From positions 1 through 11,847 of the forward strand of contig RFPF01000074.1 in NCBI GenBank assembly GCA_009926295.1: a DNA stretch of 11,847 nt, given 5' to 3'. Position 1 is the first letter of the stretch; each line of letters opens with the position of its first letter. Positions 1 through 6,721 of the stretch are shown here, piece by piece. Source of the stretch: Planctomycetia bacterium. Lineage in GTDB: Bacteria > Planctomycetota > Planctomycetia > Pirellulales > UBA1268. The notes under the pieces are model-generated. The model was not told where the DNA came from. It searched no databases and saw only the letters and a program-made list of their open reading frames with translations. Position numbers and translations under genes: made by a program.

Positions 1-285
1 TCACTCGACTTCCTCGACCGTGCCGTCGGGGCGGATGTCGACCTCGCGGATCTTGCCGTTCTTCGCCCTGCCGCGAATCTCGATCGTGCCGCTCGACTTC
101 TTGAACGCAGTGTCGAACTTCACACCGGGCAGTTTCTCGGCGGCGATCTTCATGAGCTCGGGCGGCACCTCCTCGAGCCGAAGCGCGGAGATCTCCTGCT
201 GCGGCCCACCACAGCCACCTGCCACGCCGAGGACGAGACACACGACGCCGACGACGAGCATGGAGGATCGGATGGTGGATCGCAC
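1..285 (-). CDS. Small PepSY-like lipoprotein
   Basis: A predicted exported lipoprotein of 94 aa. I chose the GTG start at 285 because GGAGG lies 10 nt upstream, whereas the internal ATG at 261 has no ribosome binding site. The GTG start also supplies the positive n-region (R2, R6) of a signal peptide, followed by a hydrophobic stretch (about 10-22) and a weak lipobox ending at C25 (A-G-G-C). After a short linker, residues about 40-94 read like a single PepSY-type repeat: 'VPPELMKIAAEKLPG', then alternating strands ending in 'VDIRPDGTVEEVE'. PepSY-like domains are usually periplasmic or extracytoplasmic; some inhibit peptidases, but most have no known role. The gene starts 2 nt after the stop of the DUF1559 prepilin-like gene, so the two are probably translated from one message. 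The family call is by pattern only; export is more certain than function. Confidence 0.75.
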   Translation of the reverse strand: MRSTIRSSMLVVGVVCLVLGVAGGCGGPQQEISALRLEEVPPELMKIAAEKLPGVKFDTAFKKSSGTIEIRGRAKNGKIREVDIRPDGTVEEVE

Positions 286-287
286 GC

Positions 288-1235
288 TCAGTTGCCCTCC
301 GAGGACACGTTCTCGCCCTTGGCCCGCGTGGAGAGGGCCTTGTAGGTCGCGTAGTTCACCGCGCTGCCGAGGTACGACACGTGGCCGTCGGCGAAGGCGA
401 ACATGCCTCCGCCGGTGTGGACCGAGGTGAAGTTGTTGATCTCCGTGGCCCCGGCCGGGCCGTCGTACGATTCGCCGGTGTGGCCGAGCACGAAGTTCGA
501 GGCATTGTTGACCTGCAACCCCATCGTGCAGGTCGGCTCCGGCACCTGGTTGGCCCCGGTCACGGCGCCCACCCAGGTGGAGGCGGCGTCGCGGAACGAC
601 CGCTCCCCCGCCAGCAGCGTGTGGCTGAGGCCGTCGGTGACGTCGCGCAGCCTGACCTCGCTGCCGCGGTAGAACACGCCGTCGCCGTCGACGCCGGGCT
701 CGCCCACGCCGAAGCAGCCGACGTAGTTCGAAGGACCCACCTTGCAGGTGGTCGAAGTCAACGCGCCCGCCGCGCTCCGCGGGCCCACGGCGAACGCGGC
801 CTTCGCGCCGGCGTCGGACGGGCACAGGAACGTGGGGATCACGGTCTCGCGTCCGCCGCTCGACGCCGCGGCCTCGATGGGCTGTGCCGTGTCGATCCGG
901 GAGGCGATCGTCGCCTGCTCGAGGTGCGGCAGGATGAAGGACGCCCAGCCCCAGCCCGGGCCCGTGTCGGCGCCGGCGGCGTCGAACGCCGACGCATAGC
1001 CCTGGGGCAGCTTGCGTTTCGCATCGGCATGCGTCTGCACTCCGAGGCCGACCTGCTTGAGGTTGTTGCCACAGGACGATCGTCGCGACGATTCGCGCAC
1101 CGCCTGCACGGCCGGCAGCAGGAGCCCGACCAGCACGCCGATGATCGCGATCACGACCAGCAACTCGACGAGCGTGAATGCCCGCCGGATCGAGTGCGGC
1201 AGGCTGAAGGAGTGGCTGAAGGGTCGTGGCATCAT
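288..1235 (-). CDS. DUF1559 prepilin-like protein with H-X9-DG C-terminus
   Basis: A planctomycete pseudopilin-like protein of 315 aa (DUF1559, also called SBP_bac_10). The N-terminus has a basic leader (R17, R18) and a type IV prepilin cleavage context, A19|F20-T-L-V-E24, followed by the hydrophobic helix 'LLVVIAIIGVLVGLLLP' and the family-typical 'NNLKQVGLG'. The -1 residue is Ala, not the usual Gly. The C-terminus carries the prepilin-processing-associated H-X9-DG motif (H273, D283, G284, then HVSYL). A start at 1235 (ATGATG) was chosen because the leader is then of ordinary length; a further upstream ATG at 1292 would add 19 unconserved-looking residues. No clear Shine-Dalgarno is seen. 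Planctomycetes carry many copies of this family; most are of unknown function, perhaps secreted or surface-associated through a type II/IV-pilus-like machine. It lies 66 bp after the fucosyltransferase and 2 nt before the small lipoprotein, so it is likely part of one minus-strand unit. Confidence 0.92.
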   Translation of the reverse strand: MMPRPFSHSFSLPHSIRRAFTLVELLVVIAIIGVLVGLLLPAVQAVRESSRRSSCGNNLKQVGLGVQTHADAKRKLPQGYASAFDAAGADTGPGWGWASFILPHLEQATIASRIDTAQPIEAAASSGGRETVIPTFLCPSDAGAKAAFAVGPRSAAGALTSTTCKVGPSNYVGCFGVGEPGVDGDGVFYRGSEVRLRDVTDGLSHTLLAGERSFRDAASTWVGAVTGANQVPEPTCTMGLQVNNASNFVLGHTGESYDGPAGATEINNFTSVHTGGGMFAFADGHVSYLGSAVNYATYKALSTRAKGENVSSEGN

Positions 1236-1301
1236 AGGCTTGAGGACGGGGCCATCCGGGGGCCTGAGTATAGCGAACCGACCGTTCCCCACGGGCGAGG
1301 C

Positions 1302-2297
1302 TTAGCGATCCGTAAGCGGCGGCACGTCGAGAATCGTCCAGCGGGAAGGCAGCAGGTCCGGCCGGCGACCACCATCGGAACTCCATGCCGCGGGTGCGAC
1401 GATGCACGACCCGGGCCGCTCGCCCAGCCACGCCGCCCACCACGAGAAGGTGCTGTTGGCCATGACGACGTGCGCGGCGAGTTGCATGAGCCGGAAGTCG
1501 TCGATCGCGGTTCCGCCTTCCTCGCCGCTGACATACGTCGTCCTGCCCGGCAGCCGCAGCTCGGCACGGGCCCACTCGGGGTCGTCGGTGAACACGTGAA
1601 ACCGCTCGGCGCCGGTGCGTTCGGCCACCAGCCGCGCCGCGGCCTCGTAGTAGCGGGGCGACTGCAGGGCGAACACGTGATTGCACCGCTTGACGAGATC
1701 GCCCCGCCGCACGTGCACCGCCACCGAGTTCGGCGCGGAGAGCGGTCCCTGCCACCGCTCGAAGGCCGGCGAGGCGTGCGGCGCGGCGAGCAACCGGCGA
1801 ATCTCGGCGGCGCGATGCGCGAAATGCCGCTCCGACTGCAGCCAGTCGGCGAGCAGCACCGGCTCGGGCCGGCCGCGATCGAGGGAGGCGGTGTCGCGGA
1901 CGACGCGCCGGCCCCCGACGCTCGTGCATTCCGGATCACGCCACGCGCGGCGGAGATCGTCCAGCGCGGGCCGCGCAGCGGGCAGGGGCGGCGTGGGGAT
2001 CCCGAGGGCGGCCAGCTCGCCGCACCGTCGAAGCATCCGATAGCGGAACAAGGCCTCGCGGCTGACGAGAACCCGCCAAACAGCGTCGCGCAGCGCGAGA
2101 AACGCCCGCCGGCCGGGCGAACGGTCGAAGAGCCGCAGGTCGAGCACCGGCCCGGGCTCCCCCCAGTCGAGCGCGAGCGCCTGGGCTGCCGCCCACTGGA
2201 AGAGCTGGTTGCCGAGTCCGCCGCTGAGCGCCACCCACACGGCGGGCGTACCACCGCGGGGGCGGAACGGGTCTGGCTGGACGGAGGCGGGCGGCAT
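1302..2297 (-). CDS. GT11-family alpha-1,2-fucosyltransferase-like glycosyltransferase
   Basis: A likely cytoplasmic glycosyltransferase of 331 aa, family GT11, whose characterised members move fucose from GDP-fucose to a galactose 2-OH in surface glycans. Visible signatures: 'GGLGNQLFQ' at residues 26-34, the nucleotide-sugar motif 'HVRRGDL' at 195-201 (H-x-R-R-x-D), 'VFTDDPEW' at 235-242, and 'ANSTFSWWAAWLG' at 280-292. All three classical GT11 motifs are intact, and length is slightly above the usual 280-300 aa because of a proline-rich N-terminal extension and a divergent middle. The ATG at 2297 is the nearest start before the GGLGNQ motif; its Shine-Dalgarno is poor. No GDP-fucose synthesis, flippase or other glycan genes lie nearby, so the acceptor is unknown. 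It stands upstream of the prepilin-like gene on the same strand. Family assignment is strong; the exact linkage and acceptor are inferred only. Confidence 0.9.
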   Translation of the reverse strand: MPPASVQPDPFRPRGGTPAVWVALSGGLGNQLFQWAAAQALALDWGEPGPVLDLRLFDRSPGRRAFLALRDAVWRVLVSREALFRYRMLRRCGELAALGIPTPPLPAARPALDDLRRAWRDPECTSVGGRRVVRDTASLDRGRPEPVLLADWLQSERHFAHRAAEIRRLLAAPHASPAFERWQGPLSAPNSVAVHVRRGDLVKRCNHVFALQSPRYYEAAARLVAERTGAERFHVFTDDPEWARAELRLPGRTTYVSGEEGGTAIDDFRLMQLAAHVVMANSTFSWWAAWLGERPGSCIVAPAAWSSDGGRRPDLLPSRWTILDVPPLTDR

Positions 2298-2457
2298 GGC
2301 GGCCGGCAGTATCCCAGCCCACGCGCCGCGCCGGAACCGCAGCCCGCGTGAAGTGCCGAAACATGCGGCAAGTTTGACGCCTGGAGCGGCCGACGCCGGC
2401 CCGGGAGTCTCGCGGGGCGAGGATCGCCGATTTTCAGGGAGGGAGCGGGAGACGGCG
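2298..2457. promoter_or_regulatory. Divergent intergenic region between the fucosyltransferase and the PSD cytochrome gene
   Basis: This 160-bp spacer must hold the promoters for both directions. On the plus strand a TTGACG (-35-like) occurs at 2374-2379, but no convincing -10 follows at 16-18 bp, so no promoter is called. Small dyads are present: TGCCG/CGGCA at 2354-2358 and 2366-2370, and GGCGA-GGA-TCGCC at 2416-2428 followed by TTTT at 2431-2434. The purine stretch GGGAGGGAGCGGGAG at about 2438-2452 could serve as a ribosome binding site for the ATG at 2458. Confidence 0.35.
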
Positions 2458-4647
2458 ATGACGCGGCCGGGGGCGTTTCTGTGGTTCGCGGTGTGGTGCG
2501 CGCTCGTCGCTCCGGCGTCGCCATGCGCCGCGGCCGACGATGCGGCAGCCGTCGCGCCACCCGTGGCCCGCGCCGCCCGGCGCCGGCTCACCCGTCGCGA
2601 GTACGAGAACGTGCTGCGCGACCTGCTCGACCTCCCCGGACTCGCCGTGCGCGACATGCTCCCCGAGGACGGCCGGGCCCACGGCTTCGACCGCTGCGCC
2701 GACGCGCTCGACGTGTCGCCCGTGCACATCGCCGCCTGGCACGCCGCCGCCGGCGAGGCCCTGCGAGTTGCCACCGCCCGCGATGGCGCGCCGCCGAAGC
2801 CCGTCTCAGAGCGGCTGCTGCCCGGCGCCCAGGACGTCTTCAAGCTCGCCCTCGTCGAGGGCGACGCCGTATTCCTCCGCGACGGCCGCTATGACGCGTC
2901 TGCGCTGCCGCTCGTCCGTGGGCCGCTGCCGCACAAGCTCGCCTACTACGAGGGGATCGGGGTCTTCCCCTACGAACACTCCGTCGGCGTGTTCCGCCGT
3001 CAGGGGCCTAACGATCACTTCGCCCTCTTCTTCACCTCGTTCACGGCGCCGCGCACCGGCCGCTACCGCCTCGGCCTCTCGGTGTGGGCCTTCCACTGGA
3101 ACAGGGGCGCGGTCGAGCCGGCACGGGCCGTCGAGGCGGTCACGCTCCATGCCAACGACCGCCTGCTCGGCACGTTCGACGCGCCGTCGCTCCAGCCGCG
3201 GCGGCACGCGTTCGAAGCCTGGCTCAACGCGGGTGAACAGCTGCTGTTCACGGCCGCCTCGATCCCGCCCGAGCGGGTCTACGAGCGGCCGGGCAGGGCG
3301 GCGGAGTACGTGGGCCCGGGCGTCGCGATCGACCACCTCGAGGTGGAGGGCCCGATCCACGATTCGTGGCCGCCCGCCGGACATCGGCTGCTCTACGGCA
3401 CCGTCCCCCGTCCGGACGCGAAGCAGGTTCTCACCACATTCCTCGCCCGGGCCTTCCGCCGCCCCGCCACGGCGGCGGAGGTCGCCAGCTACGTGGCGCT
3501 GTTCAACCGGCGGCTCAAGGCGGGCGACCAGCCCGACGCCGCGCTCCGGGCCGCGGAGCAGGGCGCGCTGTGTGCGCCGGAGTTCCTGTTTCTCGGCGGG
3601 CCGCCCGGGCCGCTCGACGACTGGGCCCTCGCCGCCCGCCTCGCCTCGTTCCTGTGGGACTCGATGCCCGACGACGAGCTCTTCTCGCTCGCCCGTCAGG
3701 GGAGGCTCCGCGACCCGGTCGTGCTGCGTTCGCAGGTCGGCCGCATGCTCGCCGACGCCAAGTCGCGCCGATTCGTCGAGCACTTCCTCGACGAATGGCT
3801 CGACCTCCGCGAGATCGACGCCACCACGCCCGATGCCACGCTCCATCCGGAGTACGGCCCGCACCTGCGCGACGCGATGCTCGCCGAGACCCGCGAGTTC
3901 TTCGCCGAAGTCCTCGCCCGCGACGAGCCCGCGACGGCGCTGGTCGCCGCCGACTTTGCGATGGTGAACCAGCGGCTCGCGGTCCACTACGGCCTCGCCG
4001 CCGTCGACGGGGCGGCGATCCGCCGGGTGTCGCTGCCTGCCGGCACCCCGCGCGGCGGCCTGCTCTCCCAGGCGAGCGTGCTCAAGGTCACGGCCAACGG
4101 CACCGTCACCTCGCCGGTGAAGCGCGGGGCGTGGGTGCTGCGGGAGCTGCTCGATGAGCCGCCCGACCCGCCGCCTCCGAACGTGCCCGCCGTCGACGCC
4201 GACGTGCGCGGCGGCGTGACGATCCGCGAGCAGTTCGCCCTCCATTCCGCCGACGCCGCGTGCGCCGCCTGCCACGCCGCGATCGACCCGCCGGGTTTCG
4301 CACTCGAGAACTTCGACGTGATCGGCGGCTGGCGCGAGCGGTATCGCGTGGCGGGCGCGGACGGCGCCGAATTCACCGCGGGACCGGAGGTCGACGCGTC
4401 GGGTACGCTCGCCGACGGCCGTGGCTTCGCGTCGTTCGCCGAGTTCCGGCGGCTCCTCGCCGCCGATTCGCGGCGGCTCGCCCTCGCGCTCGCCCGGCAG
4501 CTGGTCGTCTACGCCACCGGGGCCGACGTGACCGAGTCCGACCGGGCCGAACTCGACGCGATCGTCGACCGCTCCGCCGCCAGCGGCCACGGCGTGCGTA
4601 CGATCGTGCATGAAGTCGTCATGAGCCGCCTGTTTCGCGACCAATGA
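2458..4647 (+). CDS. Exported planctomycete cytochrome-like PSD protein (DUF1587/1595/1592/1588/1585)
   Basis: A 729-aa secreted protein of the planctomycete-specific domain family. Residues 1-25 form a signal peptide ending near 'CAAA'. The order is DUF1587/PSD3 at about 44-107 ('LTRREYENVLRDLL', 'GFDRCADALDVSP'), a beta-rich segment at about 199-300 that resembles a carbohydrate-binding or lectin-like insert, DUF1595 at about 320-380 ('LARAFRRPAT'), DUF1592 at about 386-510, DUF1588/PSCyt3 at about 532-630 containing the single haem-c motif C602-A-A-C-H606 followed by 'IDPPGFALENFD', and DUF1585 at about 650-728. Many relatives start with a further PSCyt1 cytochrome domain holding its own CxxCH; that domain is absent here, since DUF1587 begins about 20 residues after the signal peptide. 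The ATG at 2458 gives a proper signal peptide. The stop overlaps the DUF1552 start (ATGA). Biochemical role is unknown; involvement in exported polysaccharide or redox metabolism is a common suggestion without proof. Confidence 0.93.
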   Translation: MTRPGAFLWFAVWCALVAPASPCAAADDAAAVAPPVARAARRRLTRREYENVLRDLLDLPGLAVRDMLPEDGRAHGFDRCADALDVSPVHIAAWHAAAGEALRVATARDGAPPKPVSERLLPGAQDVFKLALVEGDAVFLRDGRYDASALPLVRGPLPHKLAYYEGIGVFPYEHSVGVFRRQGPNDHFALFFTSFTAPRTGRYRLGLSVWAFHWNRGAVEPARAVEAVTLHANDRLLGTFDAPSLQPRRHAFEAWLNAGEQLLFTAASIPPERVYERPGRAAEYVGPGVAIDHLEVEGPIHDSWPPAGHRLLYGTVPRPDAKQVLTTFLARAFRRPATAAEVASYVALFNRRLKAGDQPDAALRAAEQGALCAPEFLFLGGPPGPLDDWALAARLASFLWDSMPDDELFSLARQGRLRDPVVLRSQVGRMLADAKSRRFVEHFLDEWLDLREIDATTPDATLHPEYGPHLRDAMLAETREFFAEVLARDEPATALVAADFAMVNQRLAVHYGLAAVDGAAIRRVSLPAGTPRGGLLSQASVLKVTANGTVTSPVKRGAWVLRELLDEPPDPPPPNVPAVDADVRGGVTIREQFALHSADAACAACHAAIDPPGFALENFDVIGGWRERYRVAGADGAEFTAGPEVDASGTLADGRGFASFAEFRRLLAADSRRLALALARQLVVYATGADVTESDRAELDAIVDRSAASGHGVRTIVHEVVMSRLFRDQ

Positions 4648-5942
4648 ATCCGAGCCGTCCGCCGTCCGCCGCCGCGTCGCGCCGCTCGTTCCTCCGGGGA
4701 GCGGGAGTGGCGGTGTCGCTCCCCTGGCTCGAGGCGCTCGCCCGCCCGGGCACCGCCCGCGGCGGCTCCGGTGGCGGGCCGCCACGCCGGCTGCTCGCGA
4801 TCGAGACGACGATGGGGCTCCTCCCGCAGTTCTTCTTCCCGCGCGGGACGGGCCGCGACTACGAGCCGTCGGCATACCTCGATCGCCTCGCGGCATTTCG
4901 CGACCGGTTCACGGTGTTCTCGGGCCTCGCGCACCCGCTCGTCGACGGCGGGCATGCGGCCGACATCTGCTTCCTCACCGGGGCCCCGCATCCCGCCAGC
5001 GGCAGCTTCCGGAACACGATCTCGCTCGACCAGGTGGCGGCGGAGTCCCTCGGGGGCGAGACGCGGATCGCGGCCCTCCCGCTCACCGTGGCCGCCCAGG
5101 GCACCGCGAGCCTGTCGTTCACGCGCAGCGGCGCCGCCATCCCGGGCGAACGGAGCCCCGCCCGGCTCTACCGCAGGATGTTCCTGCAGGGCGACGCGAG
5201 AGAGACCGCCGAGCGGATCGCGACGCTCCAATCCGGCCGCAGCGTGCTCGACTTCGTGGCCTTCTCGGCGAAGCGGCTCGACCGCGGGCTCGGCGCCGCA
5301 GACAGGGCGCGGCTGGATCAATACTTCACTTCGGTGCGCGAGGTCGAGGAGCAGATGCAGAAGGCCGAGATGTGGGAACGCCGGCGCAGGCCGAAGCCGA
5401 AGCTCCCGCCGCCGCCCGAGCAGCCCGAACAGGAGTTCTTCACGCTCCTCCGCCTCATGGGGCAGATGGTGCGGCTCGCCTTCGAGACCGACTCCACCCG
5501 CGTGGCGACGCTGTTCGTGAACCCGGCGGTGTGGGTGCCCCGGGCGCCCGGCGTCGCCCACGAGACCCACTCCCTCACCCACCACGGCAACCGTCCGGAG
5601 ATGATCGGGGAGCTGAAGACGCTCGAGGAGGCGCAGTTCGCGGCCCTCGCCGAGCTGCTGGCGGCGCTCGACGGCGTCAGCGAGCAGGGCGAAACGCTGC
5701 TCGACCGCACGATGGTGCTCTACGGCTCCTGCATGGGCAACGCCAACAGCCACTCCAACGCGAACCTTCCGATCCTTCTCGCCGGTGGCGGCTTCCGCCA
5801 CGCGGGCCACCTCGCCTTCGACCCCGTCGACCACCCGCCGCTGGCCAACCTCTACGTGAGCATGCTGCAGCGGCTCGGCATCGAAGCCGACCGCTTCGCC
5901 TCCTCCACCGGCACGCTCACGGGACTCGAGCTCGCAACGTAG
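4644..5942 (+). CDS. Tat-exported DUF1552 protein
   Basis: A 432-aa protein of family DUF1552 (HXXSHH family), of unknown enzymatic role and distantly reminiscent of DUF1501/sulfatase-like proteins. The N-terminus carries a twin-arginine signal, S12-R-R-S-F-L17, then a hydrophobic stretch ending near residue 35, so it is probably folded, perhaps with a metal cofactor, before export. Conserved blocks include 'TTMGLLPQFFFP' near residue 55, 'FSGLAHP', 'FLTGAPHP', 'RSVLDFV', and the histidine motif at 306-314 (H306, H309-S-L-T-H-H314), here with Thr in place of the family Ser. Length is normal. It begins inside the stop of the PSD protein gene (ATGA), with no independent ribosome binding site, so translation is coupled. 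PSD-cytochrome plus DUF1552 gene pairs recur across planctomycete genomes, which suggests that the products work together in the cell envelope or periplasm. Confidence 0.93.
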   Translation: MNPSRPPSAAASRRSFLRGAGVAVSLPWLEALARPGTARGGSGGGPPRRLLAIETTMGLLPQFFFPRGTGRDYEPSAYLDRLAAFRDRFTVFSGLAHPLVDGGHAADICFLTGAPHPASGSFRNTISLDQVAAESLGGETRIAALPLTVAAQGTASLSFTRSGAAIPGERSPARLYRRMFLQGDARETAERIATLQSGRSVLDFVAFSAKRLDRGLGAADRARLDQYFTSVREVEEQMQKAEMWERRRRPKPKLPPPPEQPEQEFFTLLRLMGQMVRLAFETDSTRVATLFVNPAVWVPRAPGVAHETHSLTHHGNRPEMIGELKTLEEAQFAALAELLAALDGVSEQGETLLDRTMVLYGSCMGNANSHSNANLPILLAGGGFRHAGHLAFDPVDHPPLANLYVSMLQRLGIEADRFASSTGTLTGLELAT

Positions 5943-5962
5943 GACAGGCTTCAGCCTGTCCT
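5941..5962. repeat. Perfect 22-bp palindrome at the end of the DUF1552 gene, REP-like or terminator-like
   Basis: AGGACAGGC-TTCA-GCCTGTCCT: a 9-bp perfect stem with a 4-nt loop. It starts at the second base of the DUF1552 stop codon. The following bases are GCTTTCAAGG, which lack a real T-tract, so a classical intrinsic terminator is not convincing. It may end the transcript by another route, protect the 3' end, or be a dispersed palindromic element; genome copy number would decide. Confidence 0.6.
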
Positions 5963-6310
5963 GCTTTCAAGGAGTGCGCCCCCATCGCCGGACGTTCACT
6001 GCGGTCCTCCAGGCCTTCGTTCACTCGACTCCGGCTGCGCTGCGCCATCCATGGCTGCGCTTGCCTGCATACGCCTGCTCCGGGACACGGCGAGCCCGAA
6101 GCCTTCTCAACTCGATCAGGAATGAGGAGGCTCGTGACTGCCCGTGCCCTCGAGCGGGCTGTGGAAGCGAGCGCAGGCATGGATGCCGAAAGCGAAGCGG
6201 ACACGCAGAGAGCCGAGGCCGGGAGGGCCGAGGCGAACATCAAGCGAGAGGGTACGGGCAGTCACGAGCCGGCGCGGGCCAGTTGAGCTCGCCCCGCATA
6301 CAATCGCCGC
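5943..6310. other. 368-bp non-coding region rich in inverted repeats
   Basis: I see no supported gene here. Open frames on both strands are low-quality and continue into the neighbouring genes' shadow frames. The region holds the palindrome at 5941-5962, a diverged inverted pair (6043-6061 against 6170-6188, 17 of 19 positions), and an element with 17-bp terminal inverted repeats at 6129-6270. The last 40 bp before archease include TACAAT at 6299-6304, a possible -10 box only 7 bp from the ATG. Confidence 0.6.
6129..6270. mobile_element. MITE-like element with 17-bp perfect terminal inverted repeats
   Basis: The left arm 6129-6145 (GGCTCGTGACTGCCCGT) and right arm 6254-6270 (its exact reverse complement) bound a 142-bp segment. 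Allowing one G-T pair, the stem extends another 6 positions to 6151/6248, which gives a paired arm of about 23 bp. Inside lies a smaller dyad, GGCAT-GG-ATGCC, at 6176-6187. No transposase frame and no clear target-site duplication are visible. It could be a non-autonomous transposable element, a REP/BIME-type repeat, or a structured RNA. Presence of the inverted repeat is directly seen; the mobile-element label is inference. Confidence 0.45.
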
Positions 6311-6721
6311 ATGCACGAAGTGTTCGAGCACACCGCCGACCTGGGCCTGCGCGTCGAGGCGCCCTCGCTCGAACTGCTGCTCGCCGAGGCGGGCGCGGGG
6401 CTCTTCGAGATCCTCGCCGGCGACATGCACCAGATCCGCTGCCGCGACGAACGCACGTTCGACGTGCCGGGCACCGATCCCGAATGGCTGCTGCTCGACT
6501 GGACGACGGAACTCCTGGCCGCGTTCACGGTCGACCGGATGCTGTTTCGGGAATTCGCGGTGAGTGTCCATCCGGCGGGCCTCTGCGGCACGGCCCGCGG
6601 CGAGCCCTACGACCCCGCGATCCATACACTGGCCCACGAGATCAAGGCGGTGACGCAGCACGAACTCGACGTGCGCCGGACGGCCACGGGCTGGGAAGCG
6701 ACGCTGATCGTGGACATATGA
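6311..6721 (+). CDS. Archease, RtcB cofactor protein
   Basis: A 136-aa cytoplasmic archease. In archaea and eukaryotes archease speeds the guanylylation step of the RtcB RNA ligase and allows multiple turnover. The family pattern is complete: 'FEHTADLGLRVEA' at 5-17, 'LLLDWTTELL' at 60-69, 'GEPYDPAIHTLAHEIKAVTQHEL' region at 97-119, 'GWEATLIVDI' at the C-terminus with the terminal Asp-Ile typical of the metal-binding end. Length matches the usual 135-145 aa. The ATG at 6311 places the HTAD motif at the usual distance from the N-terminus. No Shine-Dalgarno is visible upstream, and a TACAAT lies just 7 bp ahead, so a very short or absent leader is possible. The next gene is rtcB, which begins inside this stop codon (ATGA); the pairing strongly supports the call. 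Confidence 0.95.
   Translation: MHEVFEHTADLGLRVEAPSLELLLAEAGAGLFEILAGDMHQIRCRDERTFDVPGTDPEWLLLDWTTELLAAFTVDRMLFREFAVSVHPAGLCGTARGEPYDPAIHTLAHEIKAVTQHELDVRRTATGWEATLIVDI

Noticed and set aside
381..2351. Long plus-strand open frame across the prepilin and fucosyltransferase genes
   Set aside because: It has no recognisable domains and is rich in Arg, Gly and Ala, as expected for a shadow frame in high-GC DNA; the minus-strand genes have clear family motifs.
2806..4896. Long minus-strand open frame opposite the PSD cytochrome gene
   Set aside because: Low-complexity Arg/Glu/Gly-rich translation without motifs; the plus strand holds the conserved domains and the CxxCH motif.
5943..6310. CRISPR array or tRNA in the longest intergenic region
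   Set aside because: Repeats are inverted pairs, not regularly spaced direct repeats, and no cloverleaf or T-loop sequence is visible.
6144..6563. Plus-strand frame starting in the repeat element before archease
   Set aside because: It is out of frame with archease and consists of Arg/Ser/Pro-rich sequence typical of shadows.
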